Source of the DNA: an uncultured Bacilli bacterium
GTDB taxonomy: Bacteria; Bacillota_I; Bacilli_A; RF39; UBA660
Direction: 5' to 3'
Assembly: GCA_934096985.1 (NCBI GenBank)
Contig: CAKONC010000006.1
Location: forward strand, 1-29,947
DNA: 29,947 nt
Shown here: one piece after another, positions 8,061-16,774 of the stretch
How positions within the stretch are numbered: the first letter of the stretch is position 1
How the letters are laid out: each line of letters opens with the position of its first letter
The notes under the pieces: model-generated
Told to the model about the DNA's origin: nothing
Databases searched by the model: none
The model's input: the letters and a program-made list of their open reading frames with translations, nothing else
Program-made: the position numbers and the translations under genes

Positions 8061-10149
8061 TTTTATCCTCATCCTCACAAATTTCAAAGTCAATAGTAGC
8101 ATTTTCTTTTGAGGCAGCAACTACTTTTACTTTAACATTTTGTCCCAAAGAATATTTAATCTTATTTTCACTTACCAATGATAATAGTTCAGGTACATAA
8201 TTATAAAAACCTTTTAAAGTTGAAATATGTACTAAGCCTTCAACTAAATTTGGTAATTTTACAAAAAATCCAAAATTAGTTACACCAGATATAATTCCAG
8301 TATATTCTTCACCAATATGACTTTCCATGTATTCTGCCATTTTCATATCAAGAACTTCTCTTTCAGCACTTTGTGCATCAACTTCCTTTTTACTTGCATG
8401 CTCACATGCATCTGGTAAATAACTTTCATAATACCTTACCGTATCCATGTCTATTTTATTTTCAAATAAATATTTATGTAGTAGAGTATGTACCATCAAA
8501 TCTGGAAATCTACGTATTGGAGAGGTAAAATGTGTATATATTTTACTTGCTAATCCAAAATGACCAATATTATTTGAACTATAAACAGCTTTTTTCATAC
8601 TTCTTAAAAGCATATCACTCAAAATTTCAAATTCTTTTTTATCATGTAATATTTCAAGAATGTCTTGCATTTTTTTAGGTGTCAAATCATTTAAAGATAT
8701 GTCAAGTTTGTAGCCTAAAAGTTTTAAGAAATTCATAAAATCTTCGATTTTTTCTGCATTTGGTTTGCCATGAATTCTATAGACAAATGGTAAATCCATA
8801 TTAAATACATGTGTAGCTACAGTTTCATTTGCGGCTATCATGAAATCCTCAATCATTTTTTCACCTTCAAGTTGAACTCTCTTAACAACATCTATTGCAA
8901 CACCTTTTTCATCTTGAATTATTTTAGCCTCATCTAAGTCAAAATCAATATAGCCACGATTTACCATTTCTTTTCTCAAAATATGTGCTAACTTTTGCAT
9001 TAATTTAAGTTTTTCAGCAAATGGTTCATATCCTTCGGGAACAACACCTTCCATAATAATTTTATTAACATTTTTGTATGTCATTTTCTTTTTACTATTA
9101 ATTACAGATAAAAATATATCGTGATCTAGTATTTTACCATTACTACTAATTGTCATTAAACAACTTATTGTTAATCTATCAACACCTTCATTAAGAGAAC
9201 ATATTCCATTAGAAAGTTCATGAGGAAGCATTGGTAAAACAGTATCGGCTAAATATGCAGAAGTCCCTTTATCATAAGCACTATTATATAAAGGTGACCC
9301 TTCTTTTACATAATTAGATACATCCGCTATATGGACACCTAAAATGTAATTTCCATTTTCAAAATCTACACTTATAGCATCATCAATATCTTTGGTATCA
9401 TCTCCATCAATTGTAAATATCATTTCATTACGTAAATCACGTCTACCTTTTAGTTCGTTATTAGCAACATATGTTGCCATATTTTTAACTTGGCTTTTTA
9501 CTTCATCAGAAACATCTAAAAATATCTCGTGTTTACAAGCAATGGTCATAATATCAACACCGGGATCATTTTTATGTCCAAGTACTTTTATAACGTCAGC
9601 CAAATATAAATTGTTATCAAGTTCTTTGCAAATTTTTACTAAAACTTTATGGCCCTCTACTAAATGAGATGAAGTTTCTTTTGTTAATAATACCTTAATT
9701 TTCTTTTTCTTATCATCTAATTCAAAATGAAGTTTACCATCTCTACCTTTTACCATTTCACCAACAATAAAATTAATGTCTCTTTTCAAAATATTTACAA
9801 CAATGCCTTCATCATTTTGAACATCTATTTCAACAAAATCACCATCAACAGCACCATTTAAGTTTTCTCTTCGAACAAAAGTATCATCATCAAACTTTGT
9901 ATCAACAAAGCCATTACCATTTTTATTAATATGAATAATTCCTGTTAATAAAGAAGAACATTTTTCCATTAAAATAAATTTATCTTTTTTACTCTTATGG
10001 ACAATGCCTTCTGCAACTAAATTAGTAATTTCCTTTTGAAGGTTTTTATATTCTTCTACAGAATTTAATCCTAATAAATCATTTATTTCTATTAAAGTTA
10101 AGCCTTTATTAGCTTCATTTAGTTTTTTTATTATTTCTTCTTTCATCAT
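8047..10149 (-). CDS. rnr: Ribonuclease R (RNB-family 3'-5' exoribonuclease)
   Basis: A 700-residue processive exonuclease that degrades structured RNA and, with SmpB/tmRNA, non-stop messages. Domain order: an N-terminal winged-helix-like segment (about 1-60), two cold-shock OB domains (about 65-200), the RNB catalytic domain (about 230-560) and a C-terminal S1 domain (about 612-690). The RNB active-site acidic cluster is intact in TIDGDDTKDIDD (246-257). SYRIHG-like and HFTSPIRRFPDL motifs are also present. It overlaps the prepilin-like gene by 4 nt and smpB by 14 nt, and the rnr-smpB pairing is classic for Firmicutes. Start could be either of two adjacent ATGs. Confidence 0.96.
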   Translation of the reverse strand: MMKEEIIKKLNEANKGLTLIEINDLLGLNSVEEYKNLQKEITNLVAEGIVHKSKKDKFILMEKCSSLLTGIIHINKNGNGFVDTKFDDDTFVRRENLNGAVDGDFVEIDVQNDEGIVVNILKRDINFIVGEMVKGRDGKLHFELDDKKKKIKVLLTKETSSHLVEGHKVLVKICKELDNNLYLADVIKVLGHKNDPGVDIMTIACKHEIFLDVSDEVKSQVKNMATYVANNELKGRRDLRNEMIFTIDGDDTKDIDDAISVDFENGNYILGVHIADVSNYVKEGSPLYNSAYDKGTSAYLADTVLPMLPHELSNGICSLNEGVDRLTISCLMTISSNGKILDHDIFLSVINSKKKMTYKNVNKIIMEGVVPEGYEPFAEKLKLMQKLAHILRKEMVNRGYIDFDLDEAKIIQDEKGVAIDVVKRVQLEGEKMIEDFMIAANETVATHVFNMDLPFVYRIHGKPNAEKIEDFMNFLKLLGYKLDISLNDLTPKKMQDILEILHDKKEFEILSDMLLRSMKKAVYSSNNIGHFGLASKIYTHFTSPIRRFPDLMVHTLLHKYLFENKIDMDTVRYYESYLPDACEHASKKEVDAQSAEREVLDMKMAEYMESHIGEEYTGIISGVTNFGFFVKLPNLVEGLVHISTLKGFYNYVPELLSLVSENKIKYSLGQNVKVKVVAASKENATIDFEICEDEDKNGDK

Positions 10150-10610
10150 TTACACACTCCCCATTTGCAATCTTCTTTTGAGCATCCATCAATTGTAGAT
10201 AGTTTATAATTTATTGGCGTATTGGATGCATCGTAGCAAGTATATATAAAATCTTTTTCTTTATTACTATCAATATTCATTTTTATCTCATCATCATTTG
10301 TAAACATTTTTGTTTCATCCGCCATTGTAGGATTAACTTTATTAAGAACATTTTTATCCAAAACACCCGCTTCTATTAATTGACTAATTTTTATAGAAGG
10401 ATTATTAATACATTCACTTTTATGACTTAGTAGTTGGCAATAAACTTTTGCTCCACTTAAAACTGCTTTTAAAATTTGTTCATTATTAGAATTTCTAGTA
10501 TTTTCACTTAATTTATTTGTACTTAATCCTATTGATATACCTAATACAGCAATTATACATAGTACAACTAATATTTCAACTAATGTGAATCCATTTCTAT
10601 TTTTTTTCAT
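10146..10610 (-). CDS. Prepilin-like protein with type IV N-terminal motif
   Basis: A 154-residue protein with a textbook class III signal. A short basic leader, MKKNRNG, is followed by FTLVEILVVLCIIAVLG, with the Glu at +5 after the predicted prepilin-peptidase cleavage G7/F8. The rest resembles a pseudopilin, with six Cys in the mature part including a CSKEDCKWGVCK tail that could form disulfides. No pilin ATPase, platform protein or prepilin peptidase is present in the window, so it is an orphan here. It is first gene of the operon with rnr and smpB, with its own promoter; no ribosome site is apparent (see promoter entry). Confidence 0.82.
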   Translation of the reverse strand: MKKNRNGFTLVEILVVLCIIAVLGISIGLSTNKLSENTRNSNNEQILKAVLSGAKVYCQLLSHKSECINNPSIKISQLIEAGVLDKNVLNKVNPTMADETKMFTNDDEIKMNIDSNKEKDFIYTCYDASNTPINYKLSTIDGCSKEDCKWGVCK

Positions 10611-10645
10611 ATCTTTATTATATATTACCTTTAATCATAATTCAA
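10611..10645 (-). promoter_or_regulatory. Promoter placing the transcription start at the prepilin-gene ATG
   Basis: TTGAAT (10640-10645), a 17-bp spacer and a perfect TATAAT (10617-10622) lie just upstream of the ATG at 10610. The -10 ends exactly 6 nt before the ATG, so the usual start distance puts +1 on the ATG itself. No Shine-Dalgarno sequence is seen. The transcript would be leaderless or nearly so. Confidence 0.6.
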
Positions 10646-10652
10646 TTATTTC

Positions 10653-10676
10653 CATAAAAAAAAGCCAATTGGCTTT
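10653..10676 (-). terminator. Intrinsic terminator after secG
   Basis: Stem AAAGCC/GGCTTT (10661-10666, 10671-10676), loop AATT, followed on the minus strand by a T run of about eight. It closes the prfB-to-secG transcription unit and overlaps the secG stop. Confidence 0.85.
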
Positions 10677-10890
10677 ACTTTAAAAATAATATTAATGAAA
10701 TAACAAAGAATATTATTCCTAATACTAAAGTCATTCGGCTTATAAATAACTCTGCTCCTCTTTCTTTCATGTTTTGAAATAATGCATCGTTTCCGCCAGT
10801 AATTATACTGCCAGCATCTGAAGCCTTATTACTTTGTAAAAGTACTATAACAATTAATAGTATTGATACAATTAATAAAATTGTTTCCAT
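10675..10890 (-). CDS. secG: SecG, preprotein translocase subunit
   Basis: A 71-residue protein with two transmembrane helices (about 2-18 and 50-70) joined by a loop with the family signature LLQSNKASDAGSIITGG (about 17-33). SecG assists SecYE in protein export. Length is typical for Firmicutes. The start overlaps the ftsH stop by one base (TAATG), so the two are coupled. The unit ends in a terminator overlapping the stop. rnr follows in the next operon, as in many Firmicutes (secG-rnr-smpB order), here interrupted by the prepilin-like gene. Confidence 0.92.
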   Translation of the reverse strand: METILLIVSILLIVIVLLQSNKASDAGSIITGGNDALFQNMKERGAELFISRMTLVLGIIFFVISLILFLK

Positions 10891-12884
10891 TATTTTTCCT
10901 CACTTTCATCAATCGCCTGTTCAAGTTCAGCTTTAGTCATTTTAGAATAATTTTTAATTTTCTTTTCTTTAGCTATTTCCTTTAACTCATCAATTGTTTG
11001 AATTTTATTTTCTTCATCAGTTGCTTCAATTACTTCAGCTGTAGGAATCACACCATTTTCAACGATATAATCAATTTGTTCTTTATTTAAAGTTTCATAT
11101 TTCATTAATGCTTCACTCAATAAACTAATTAAATTTTCATTGTCAGATATAATTTTTTTAGCTTTTTCCATACATGAATCAATAATTTTTCTTGTAGCTC
11201 TATCAATTTCTAAAGCAACTTGATCAGAAAAGTCTTTACTCTTAGCATAATCTCTACCTAAGAATACATTTTTTTCTCTTTCTTCATATTGCATAGGTCC
11301 AAGCTCACTCATACCATATTCAGTAACCATGCTTCTTGCAATTGCAGTAGCTTTTTTAAAGTCATCAGATGCCCCAGTAGACATTTCATGTAAGAAATGT
11401 TCCTCACTAGCACGGCCTCCTAATAACCCTGTAATTCTACCTAATAATTCATTTTTAGTCATTATTGATAGTTTTTCTTCTCTAGGAAGCATCATTGTAT
11501 AGCCACCAGCCATACCTCTAGGAATAATTGTAATTTTATGAACTACTTCAGCATCTTCTAATTTTAAACCAATAACTGCATGACCAGCTTCATGTAAAGA
11601 TACAAGTTTTTTCTCTTTATCAGTAATTTTTCTTGTTGTTTTAGCAGGTCCAAGTAGCACTCTATCTGTTGCTTCATCTACTTCTTCCATAGTAATTTTA
11701 TTTTTATTTCTTCTTACAGCAAGTAGTGCTGCTTCATTTAATAAATTTTCTAAATCTGCTCCACTAAATCCTGGGGTTCTTGCTGCTAAAGCATTTAATT
11801 TAACATCACTAGCTAAAATTTTATTACGTGCATGTACTTTTAAAATGGCTTCTCTTTCGTTTGCATCTGGCAAAGAAACAGTAACTTGTCTATCAAATCT
11901 TCCCGGTCTTAAAAGTGCAGGATCAAGAACATCTGGTCTATTTGTAGCAGCAATAATAATAATTCCTTCATTAGCACCAAAACCATCCATTTCAGTTAAA
12001 AGTTGATTTAATGTTTGTTCTCTTTCATCATGTCCGCCACCAAGGCCTGTTCCCCTTTGACGACCAACGGCATCTATTTCATCTATAAAGATTAAACAAG
12101 GTGCGTTTCTTTTTGCTTCTTTAAACATATCTCTTACTCTTGATGCACCAACTCCTACAAATAGTTCAACAAAATCTGAACCACTTATATAGAAAAATGG
12201 AACATTTGCTTCACCAGCAATAGCTTTAGCAAGTAATGTTTTACCAGTTCCCGGAGGACCTACTAATAATACACCTTTAGGGATTCTAGCACCCATAGAT
12301 TGAAACTTTTTAGGATTTTTCAAAAAGTCAATAAGTTCTTCAACTTCTTCTTTTTCCTCTTTAAGACCAGCAACGTCTTTGAATGATTTTTTATCCTTGT
12401 CATCACTAAGTCTAGCTTTACTACGTCCAAAATCCATTGAATTTTTATTTGAACTAGCTAATTTATTAAATAATGTATAAGCAACAAAAACCACAATTAT
12501 AAGTGGTAAAACATTTACTACAATATATAAGAATGTAGAAGAACCTGGATCTTTATTAGTATCGTATTTACTAATTTCGTTTTTTTGAATATATTCAATT
12601 ATCTGTGGAACTTCATCTTCTATAACTTTAGTTTTAAATGATTCACCATCTTTATATGAATTTAATTTTCCTTCAACGTAATATATTGATTCACTACTTT
12701 TCGGAGTAATTACAATTTCTTTTACTTCATTGTTCTTTAGTGCATTCATTAGTTTTCCTGTTGATAAATTGTTAACAACACTTCCTTGAAATTGTAAAAC
12801 TACCATTATTAATGCCAAAATCATTCCAAGAACGAAATATGGCCCTAAATTCTTAAAAAAAGAACCTTTTTTTGCATTTTTCAT
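10890..12884 (-). CDS. ftsH: FtsH, membrane ATP-dependent zinc protease
   Basis: A 664-residue membrane AAA+ protease for quality control of membrane and regulatory proteins. Two membrane helices (about 13-32 and 117-140) bracket an extracytoplasmic domain. The AAA module carries Walker A GPPGTGKT (209-216), Walker B LIFIDEID (264-271), a second region of homology at ATNRPDVLDPALLRPGRFDR (313-332) and the zinc motif HEAGH (431-435). After the protease domain comes an acidic linker and a C-terminal segment, TIDELKEIAKEKKI...MTKAELEQA (about 630-658). This resembles a SAP/HeH/Rho-N helix-extension-helix motif and is unusual for FtsH. The ATG overlaps the tilS stop (ATGA). Confidence 0.97.
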   Translation of the reverse strand: MKNAKKGSFFKNLGPYFVLGMILALIMVVLQFQGSVVNNLSTGKLMNALKNNEVKEIVITPKSSESIYYVEGKLNSYKDGESFKTKVIEDEVPQIIEYIQKNEISKYDTNKDPGSSTFLYIVVNVLPLIIVVFVAYTLFNKLASSNKNSMDFGRSKARLSDDKDKKSFKDVAGLKEEKEEVEELIDFLKNPKKFQSMGARIPKGVLLVGPPGTGKTLLAKAIAGEANVPFFYISGSDFVELFVGVGASRVRDMFKEAKRNAPCLIFIDEIDAVGRQRGTGLGGGHDEREQTLNQLLTEMDGFGANEGIIIIAATNRPDVLDPALLRPGRFDRQVTVSLPDANEREAILKVHARNKILASDVKLNALAARTPGFSGADLENLLNEAALLAVRRNKNKITMEEVDEATDRVLLGPAKTTRKITDKEKKLVSLHEAGHAVIGLKLEDAEVVHKITIIPRGMAGGYTMMLPREEKLSIMTKNELLGRITGLLGGRASEEHFLHEMSTGASDDFKKATAIARSMVTEYGMSELGPMQYEEREKNVFLGRDYAKSKDFSDQVALEIDRATRKIIDSCMEKAKKIISDNENLISLLSEALMKYETLNKEQIDYIVENGVIPTAEVIEATDEENKIQTIDELKEIAKEKKIKNYSKMTKAELEQAIDESEEK

Positions 12885-14176
12885 TTGTCATCTTTCCTTT
12901 CGCATAAGAGTATTATATCACAAATTTCATTTTTGCCCACATCAAATTTGCTTTTTTTAATACCTGGTATCCATAATATATTGTTTTTACTATCAGTTAA
13001 TATTGGTTGACTACTGCGCTTTTCAATATCAATTTTTTCATTAATAAGAATATCTTTAATCTTTTTAGTGCCTAAATTCTTAACTTCCATTTTATCACCA
13101 GTTTTTTTAGTCCTTATTATAAGAGGTAATTTTATGTCTTTGGAATTAAGTCTTATCACATAATTACTACTTTTATCAGTTTCAGGAACTTTCTTTATTA
13201 TATATTCTTCAGTTTCAAAATAGTCATCAAAAGTAATACAATAGTTATCTGCTATTAATTCTTTTTTTATAATTAATATATTATATTTTTTTAAAGCAAC
13301 AAAGCCATTATTTAAATTGATTTTTAAATTACTTTTATGACTATTAACTAATTTTAAAATTTCTTCCAAAGTATTATCATTTACATCAAGTTCAAATGTA
13401 GATTGAATATTTTTTATCAATAGTTCTATTGTTTTTCTTTTTATAAAACTACTTTCACCTTTAAGTTTATCTATATTAATTTTATTATTATTTATAACAC
13501 TAAGTTTTCTTATATAACTATTTACAAAATCATCGTATTTTTCAAGTTCTTCACTAAATTTCAAATATTTTTTATGTACATTTATATCTTCTTTTTTTAA
13601 AAAAGGCAATATGTTTTTTCTATATCTATTTCTAACATGCGCATCACATGTATTGGTGTTGTCAATAAAGTATTCAACATTATTTTCCTCCAAATACGCA
13701 ATAATATCCACTTTAGTTAAATAAAGCAAAGGTCTTAGAAAATGATTGTTTTCTTTTTTAATTCCAATATATCCAGCAAGCTTACTACCTCTAGTTATTC
13801 TCATTAATATTGTTTCAATTAAATCATCACCATGATGAGCAGTAAGAATATATTTAGCATTATATTTTTCCATTAATTCATTAAAAAAATCATATCTTTT
13901 TTTTCTAGCATTACTTTCAAAATTTCTTTCATTATCAAAAGTTATATTTAAGCCTTCGAAAACAATATCATTTAAAGAGCAATAATTTTTCACATATTCA
14001 TATTCTAAAGTACTTTCCTTACGAACATTATGATTTACATGTGCACATATAACGTTTTTACATATATTTTTTGTTAAACTTAACAAGCACATTGAATCCG
14101 GTCCACCCGAACAAGCTACAATAATAGTATCATCAGCACTAATTTTTGAATTTAAAAATTTAATAACATCATTCAT
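12881..14176 (-). CDS. tilS: TilS, tRNA(Ile)-lysidine synthetase
   Basis: A 431-residue enzyme that converts the wobble C34 of tRNA-Ile(CAU) to lysidine with ATP and lysine. The PP-loop SGGPDS (23-28) and the HxxDD-like TAHHGDDLIETILMRITRGS segment (about 112-131) are intact. A RNRYRKNILPFL motif (about 182-193) and a C-terminal TilS domain (about 345-425, LNxxxIxxxxRxxxxI pattern) follow. It sits directly before ftsH, the conserved Firmicutes order, but hpt, often found between them, is missing. The ATG has no visible ribosome site, and a TTGAAT/TATTAT promoter-like pair ends only 9 nt upstream. Confidence 0.94.
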   Translation of the reverse strand: MNDVIKFLNSKISADDTIIVACSGGPDSMCLLSLTKNICKNVICAHVNHNVRKESTLEYEYVKNYCSLNDIVFEGLNITFDNERNFESNARKKRYDFFNELMEKYNAKYILTAHHGDDLIETILMRITRGSKLAGYIGIKKENNHFLRPLLYLTKVDIIAYLEENNVEYFIDNTNTCDAHVRNRYRKNILPFLKKEDINVHKKYLKFSEELEKYDDFVNSYIRKLSVINNNKINIDKLKGESSFIKRKTIELLIKNIQSTFELDVNDNTLEEILKLVNSHKSNLKINLNNGFVALKKYNILIIKKELIADNYCITFDDYFETEEYIIKKVPETDKSSNYVIRLNSKDIKLPLIIRTKKTGDKMEVKNLGTKKIKDILINEKIDIEKRSSQPILTDSKNNILWIPGIKKSKFDVGKNEICDIILLCERKDDK

Positions 14177-14205
14177 ACGATTAATATAATATCAAAATAT
14201 TTCAG

Positions 14206-14811
14206 TTATTCAATAGTTTTGCTTCGTTTTCTTGAAAAAAATTCTTTTTTTCGAAAATGGTATTCTTCTAACGTTTCAATATTCATTCCATGCATAATAG
14301 TTGCCACGTTTGATCCAACATATCTTAAATGCCAGCATTCATAATTATAACCCGTTATATTCTCTTTACCTTTCGGGTATCTTAAAATAAAACCAAATCT
14401 GTAAGCATTATCTAAAATCCACTTTACTTGCCAGAAACTCTCATCAAAATCATCACATAAATTTCCATCAATGATTAAAGCATAGTCAAGTGCTAAACCA
14501 GTTTGATGTTCAGAGTGGCCAGGCAAAGCCACAGTTTTATAGGCATCAAGGCCTTTAATAGCTAGATTATACTCTAAAATTTTTTCTTGATATTCATAAG
14601 GCCTATACCCAGAATCAACAACCATAATTATTCCATTTTCTTCAGCAGCATGTGAAAATAAAAGAAAGTTTTCATAGGTTTCTTTTTCTAAGAATGTTTT
14701 ATAACCTGAATCAATTTTAGGAGTTTCAGGGCCAGTAACTTTTATTAAATTATCTGGTATAAAATCTTTTGTTAAAGGTTTTTCTTTGTTAACTATAAAA
14801 TCGTAAGTCAT
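14206..14811 (-). CDS. VanY-like D-alanyl-D-alanine carboxypeptidase
   Basis: A 201-residue zinc peptidase of the M15B (VanY/DdcY) family, which removes the terminal D-Ala from peptidoglycan stem peptides. Motifs are VVDSGYRPYEYQ (64-75), SEHQTGLALD with zinc ligands H102 and D109 (100-109), and ECWHLRYVG (158-166) with catalytic E158 and ligand H161; most relatives have EPWH. There is no signal peptide, membrane segment or lipobox, although the substrate is extracytoplasmic, and the N-terminus has no upstream in-frame extension. The ATG overlaps the prfB stop (ATGA). A role in wall trimming is inferred from family. Confidence 0.88.
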   Translation of the reverse strand: MTYDFIVNKEKPLTKDFIPDNLIKVTGPETPKIDSGYKTFLEKETYENFLLFSHAAEENGIIMVVDSGYRPYEYQEKILEYNLAIKGLDAYKTVALPGHSEHQTGLALDYALIIDGNLCDDFDESFWQVKWILDNAYRFGFILRYPKGKENITGYNYECWHLRYVGSNVATIMHGMNIETLEEYHFRKKEFFSRKRSKTIE

Positions 14812-15855
14812 TTAATTCTCTTTAAATTATATAAAAGCATATCTAGAATTTCTCCATTTAATATTTTTTCTGGATCGGAATTTTCATAATCAGTTCTATA
14901 ATCTTTAACTAATTTATATGGTTCTAGAATATAACTTCTTATTTGACTTCCAAAATTAATACTATCATTATTTTTAAGTGAACTTGCAAGCGCTTCTTTT
15001 TTGCTTAGTTCCAGTAAATAAAGCTTATTTTTTAATATTTCCATAGCAATTTCTTTGTTACGCAATTGACTTCTTTCATTTTGAACTGCAACAACTATTT
15101 TAGATGGTAAATGTGTAATCCTTACAGCAGAGTTACTTGTATTTACACTTTGTCCTCCAGCTCCAGATGAATGATACACATCTACTTTTAAATCACTCTC
15201 ATTAATTTCAATATCTATATTTTTTTTGATTTCTGGTGTAACATTTACAGATGCAAAAGATGTATGGCGTCTTGAATTTGAATCAAATGGAGAAATTCTA
15301 ACAAGTCTATGAATACCACTCTCATTTTTTAATAAACCATAAGCATTATCACCTATGACTTTTATATTAACAGCTTTAATTCCAGCTTCTTCACCTTTTT
15401 GCATGTATATAATTTCATACTTAAAATTATTTTTTTCAGCAAAACGTAAATACATGTTTAAAAGCATATCAGCAAAGTCACAGCTTTCAGTACCACCAGC
15501 ACCGGGATGAAGTTCAATATAACAATTTAAACTATCAAATTTGCCATTAAAATATGTATTTAGTTCTAGTTGCTCTAATTTTTCATTAATTTTATCAATT
15601 TCATCATTAGTCACTAACTCAACAAGTTCTAAATCATCTGATATTTCTTCCTTCAAAAGATTATATTCTTTTACTTCTTTCTGAAGCTTGCTAAGCTTGG
15701 TTAATATTTCAGTAGAAAGTGATACATCATCATAAAAATTTTGTTCATTAGTTTTTTCTTTTAATAAATTGATTTCCTCGTTAATGCCATCAATGTCAAA
15801 GTGACCTCCCGATTTCAATTAATCTATTTTGAAATTCAATTAGTTTTTCTTTCAT
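14808..15855 (-). CDS. prfB: Peptide chain release factor 2 with programmed +1 frameshift
   Basis: RF2 recognises UAA and UGA. Translation starts at ATG 15855 (GGAG upstream), runs 19 codons to CTT (15801-15799), meets an in-frame TGA (15798-15796) and must shift +1 to read GAC. The joined product is about 348 residues. The site, GGGAGGTCACTTTGAC, has the classic layout: an internal Shine-Dalgarno GGGAGG a few bases before a CTT slip codon and TGA C. The zero frame gives MKEKLIEFQNRLIEIGRSL, then DIDGINEE in the new frame. The SPF anticodon-mimic tripeptide (in VRISPFDS) and the GGQ catalytic motif (SGAGGQSVN) are intact. The shift gives autoregulation by RF2 level. Confidence 0.96.
15795..15810 (-). 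promoter_or_regulatory. prfB: prfB programmed +1 frameshift site
   Basis: Minus strand: GGG AGG TCA CTT TGA C. The internal SD-like GGGAGG (15810-15805), the slippery CTT (15801-15799) and the stop TGA (15798-15796) followed by C match the conserved RF2 recoding site (AGGGGGTATCTTTGAC in Escherichia coli). A low RF2 level favours the shift. Confidence 0.95.
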
Positions 15856-15881
15856 ATAATTATTCTCCTATATTAATATAT

Positions 15882-16319
15882 TTAATTTCTTTCATTAGTT
15901 TCTTTCTTATTACTGACAAAAAAGCATATATTAATAAAATAATACATTATTGCTAAAATAGCAAATATAAAAATTAATAATTTAGCAAAAAATAGTTTAT
16001 CAAAAGATAAATAATCATTAGTTGGCTTATTTTCTATTATTGTTATTAAGTTTGGAATTGAACATATAATAAATATTATTAAACTATTAATAAAACATAT
16101 TAATTTTCCTTTTTTGTTACTAATTCTTTTTTTGTTTATTAATCTAATGATTAATGGTATTATCATTGATACCAAACTCACTATAAGTAGTATAGTTAGC
16201 TCCTCAAATATTTCTTTTGAAAGATTATCAAAATGTAAACCTCCAAAAAATATTTTAATTATTACTAGGTTTATCAATAATAAGCATGCGCCAATAATAT
16301 TTTTTATTTTATAATTCAT
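15882..16319 (-). CDS. Membrane protein, tandem paralogue 2
   Basis: A 145-residue hydrophobic protein with about four transmembrane helices; function not recognised. It begins MNYKIKNIIGACLLL, nearly the same as the preceding gene, and shares the INKKRIS...KGKLICFINSLII and YYFINICFFV blocks with it. The two are therefore a tandem duplication. The start overlaps the paralogue's stop by one base and has the same AAAGGAGTACCTAATG ribosome-site layout. It is the last gene before prfB (26-nt gap). Confidence 0.72.
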   Translation of the reverse strand: MNYKIKNIIGACLLLINLVIIKIFFGGLHFDNLSKEIFEELTILLIVSLVSMIIPLIIRLINKKRISNKKGKLICFINSLIIFIICSIPNLITIIENKPTNDYLSFDKLFFAKLLIFIFAILAIMYYFINICFFVSNKKETNERN

Positions 16320-16774
16320 TAGGTACTCCTTTTATTATTAATTTTATTTTTTTGAACCTTAGGTTTATTTTCTACAAAAAAGCACATGTTAATAAAGTAA
16401 TAGTTTATTCCTACAATACTATTAATAATTAAAATTTGTTTATTATAATAATCATGATTTATATCTGTATAAGCAATATTCAAATTAGAGTAATTATTTT
16501 TAATATTTATATATGGTTTGTAAATTGTTAGCAACATGCAAATTATTAAACTATTAATAAAACATATAATTTTTCCTTTTATATTATATATTCTTTTTTT
16601 GCTTACTAATTTTATTATTAATGGTAATATTAATAACGTAAGACTTATTACAAACAAATTTCTACGTGTATACCAATTATAATAATTTCCCATGTCTTCG
16701 GGAAATAAACAAATAATTACAAATGTGCCAAATAATAAGCATATGCCAATAATATTCTTAATTTTATAATTCAT
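16319..16774 (-). CDS. Membrane protein, tandem paralogue 1
   Basis: A 151-residue protein with about four transmembrane helices, paralogous to the following gene (MNYKIKNIIG start, KKRIYNIKGKIICFINSLII, YYFINMCFFV). The ATG at 16774 has AGGAG 6 nt upstream; a longer reading to 16819 lies within the transporter gene and lacks a ribosome site. The start overlaps the transporter stop by 11 nt. A variable extracytoplasmic loop (about 105-125, NNYSNLNIAYTDINHDYYN) differs most between the pair. Function unknown; an accessory role to the transporter is conceivable from position only. Confidence 0.72.
   Translation of the reverse strand: MNYKIKNIIGICLLFGTFVIICLFPEDMGNYYNWYTRRNLFVISLTLLILPLIIKLVSKKRIYNIKGKIICFINSLIICMLLTIYKPYINIKNNYSNLNIAYTDINHDYYNKQILIINSIVGINYYFINMCFFVENKPKVQKNKINNKRST

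Noticed and set aside
15795..15800. prfB nonsense mutation or sequencing error
   Set aside because: The in-frame TGA sits in the canonical CTT TGA C context with an internal SD-like GGGAGG; this is the known RF2 frameshift.
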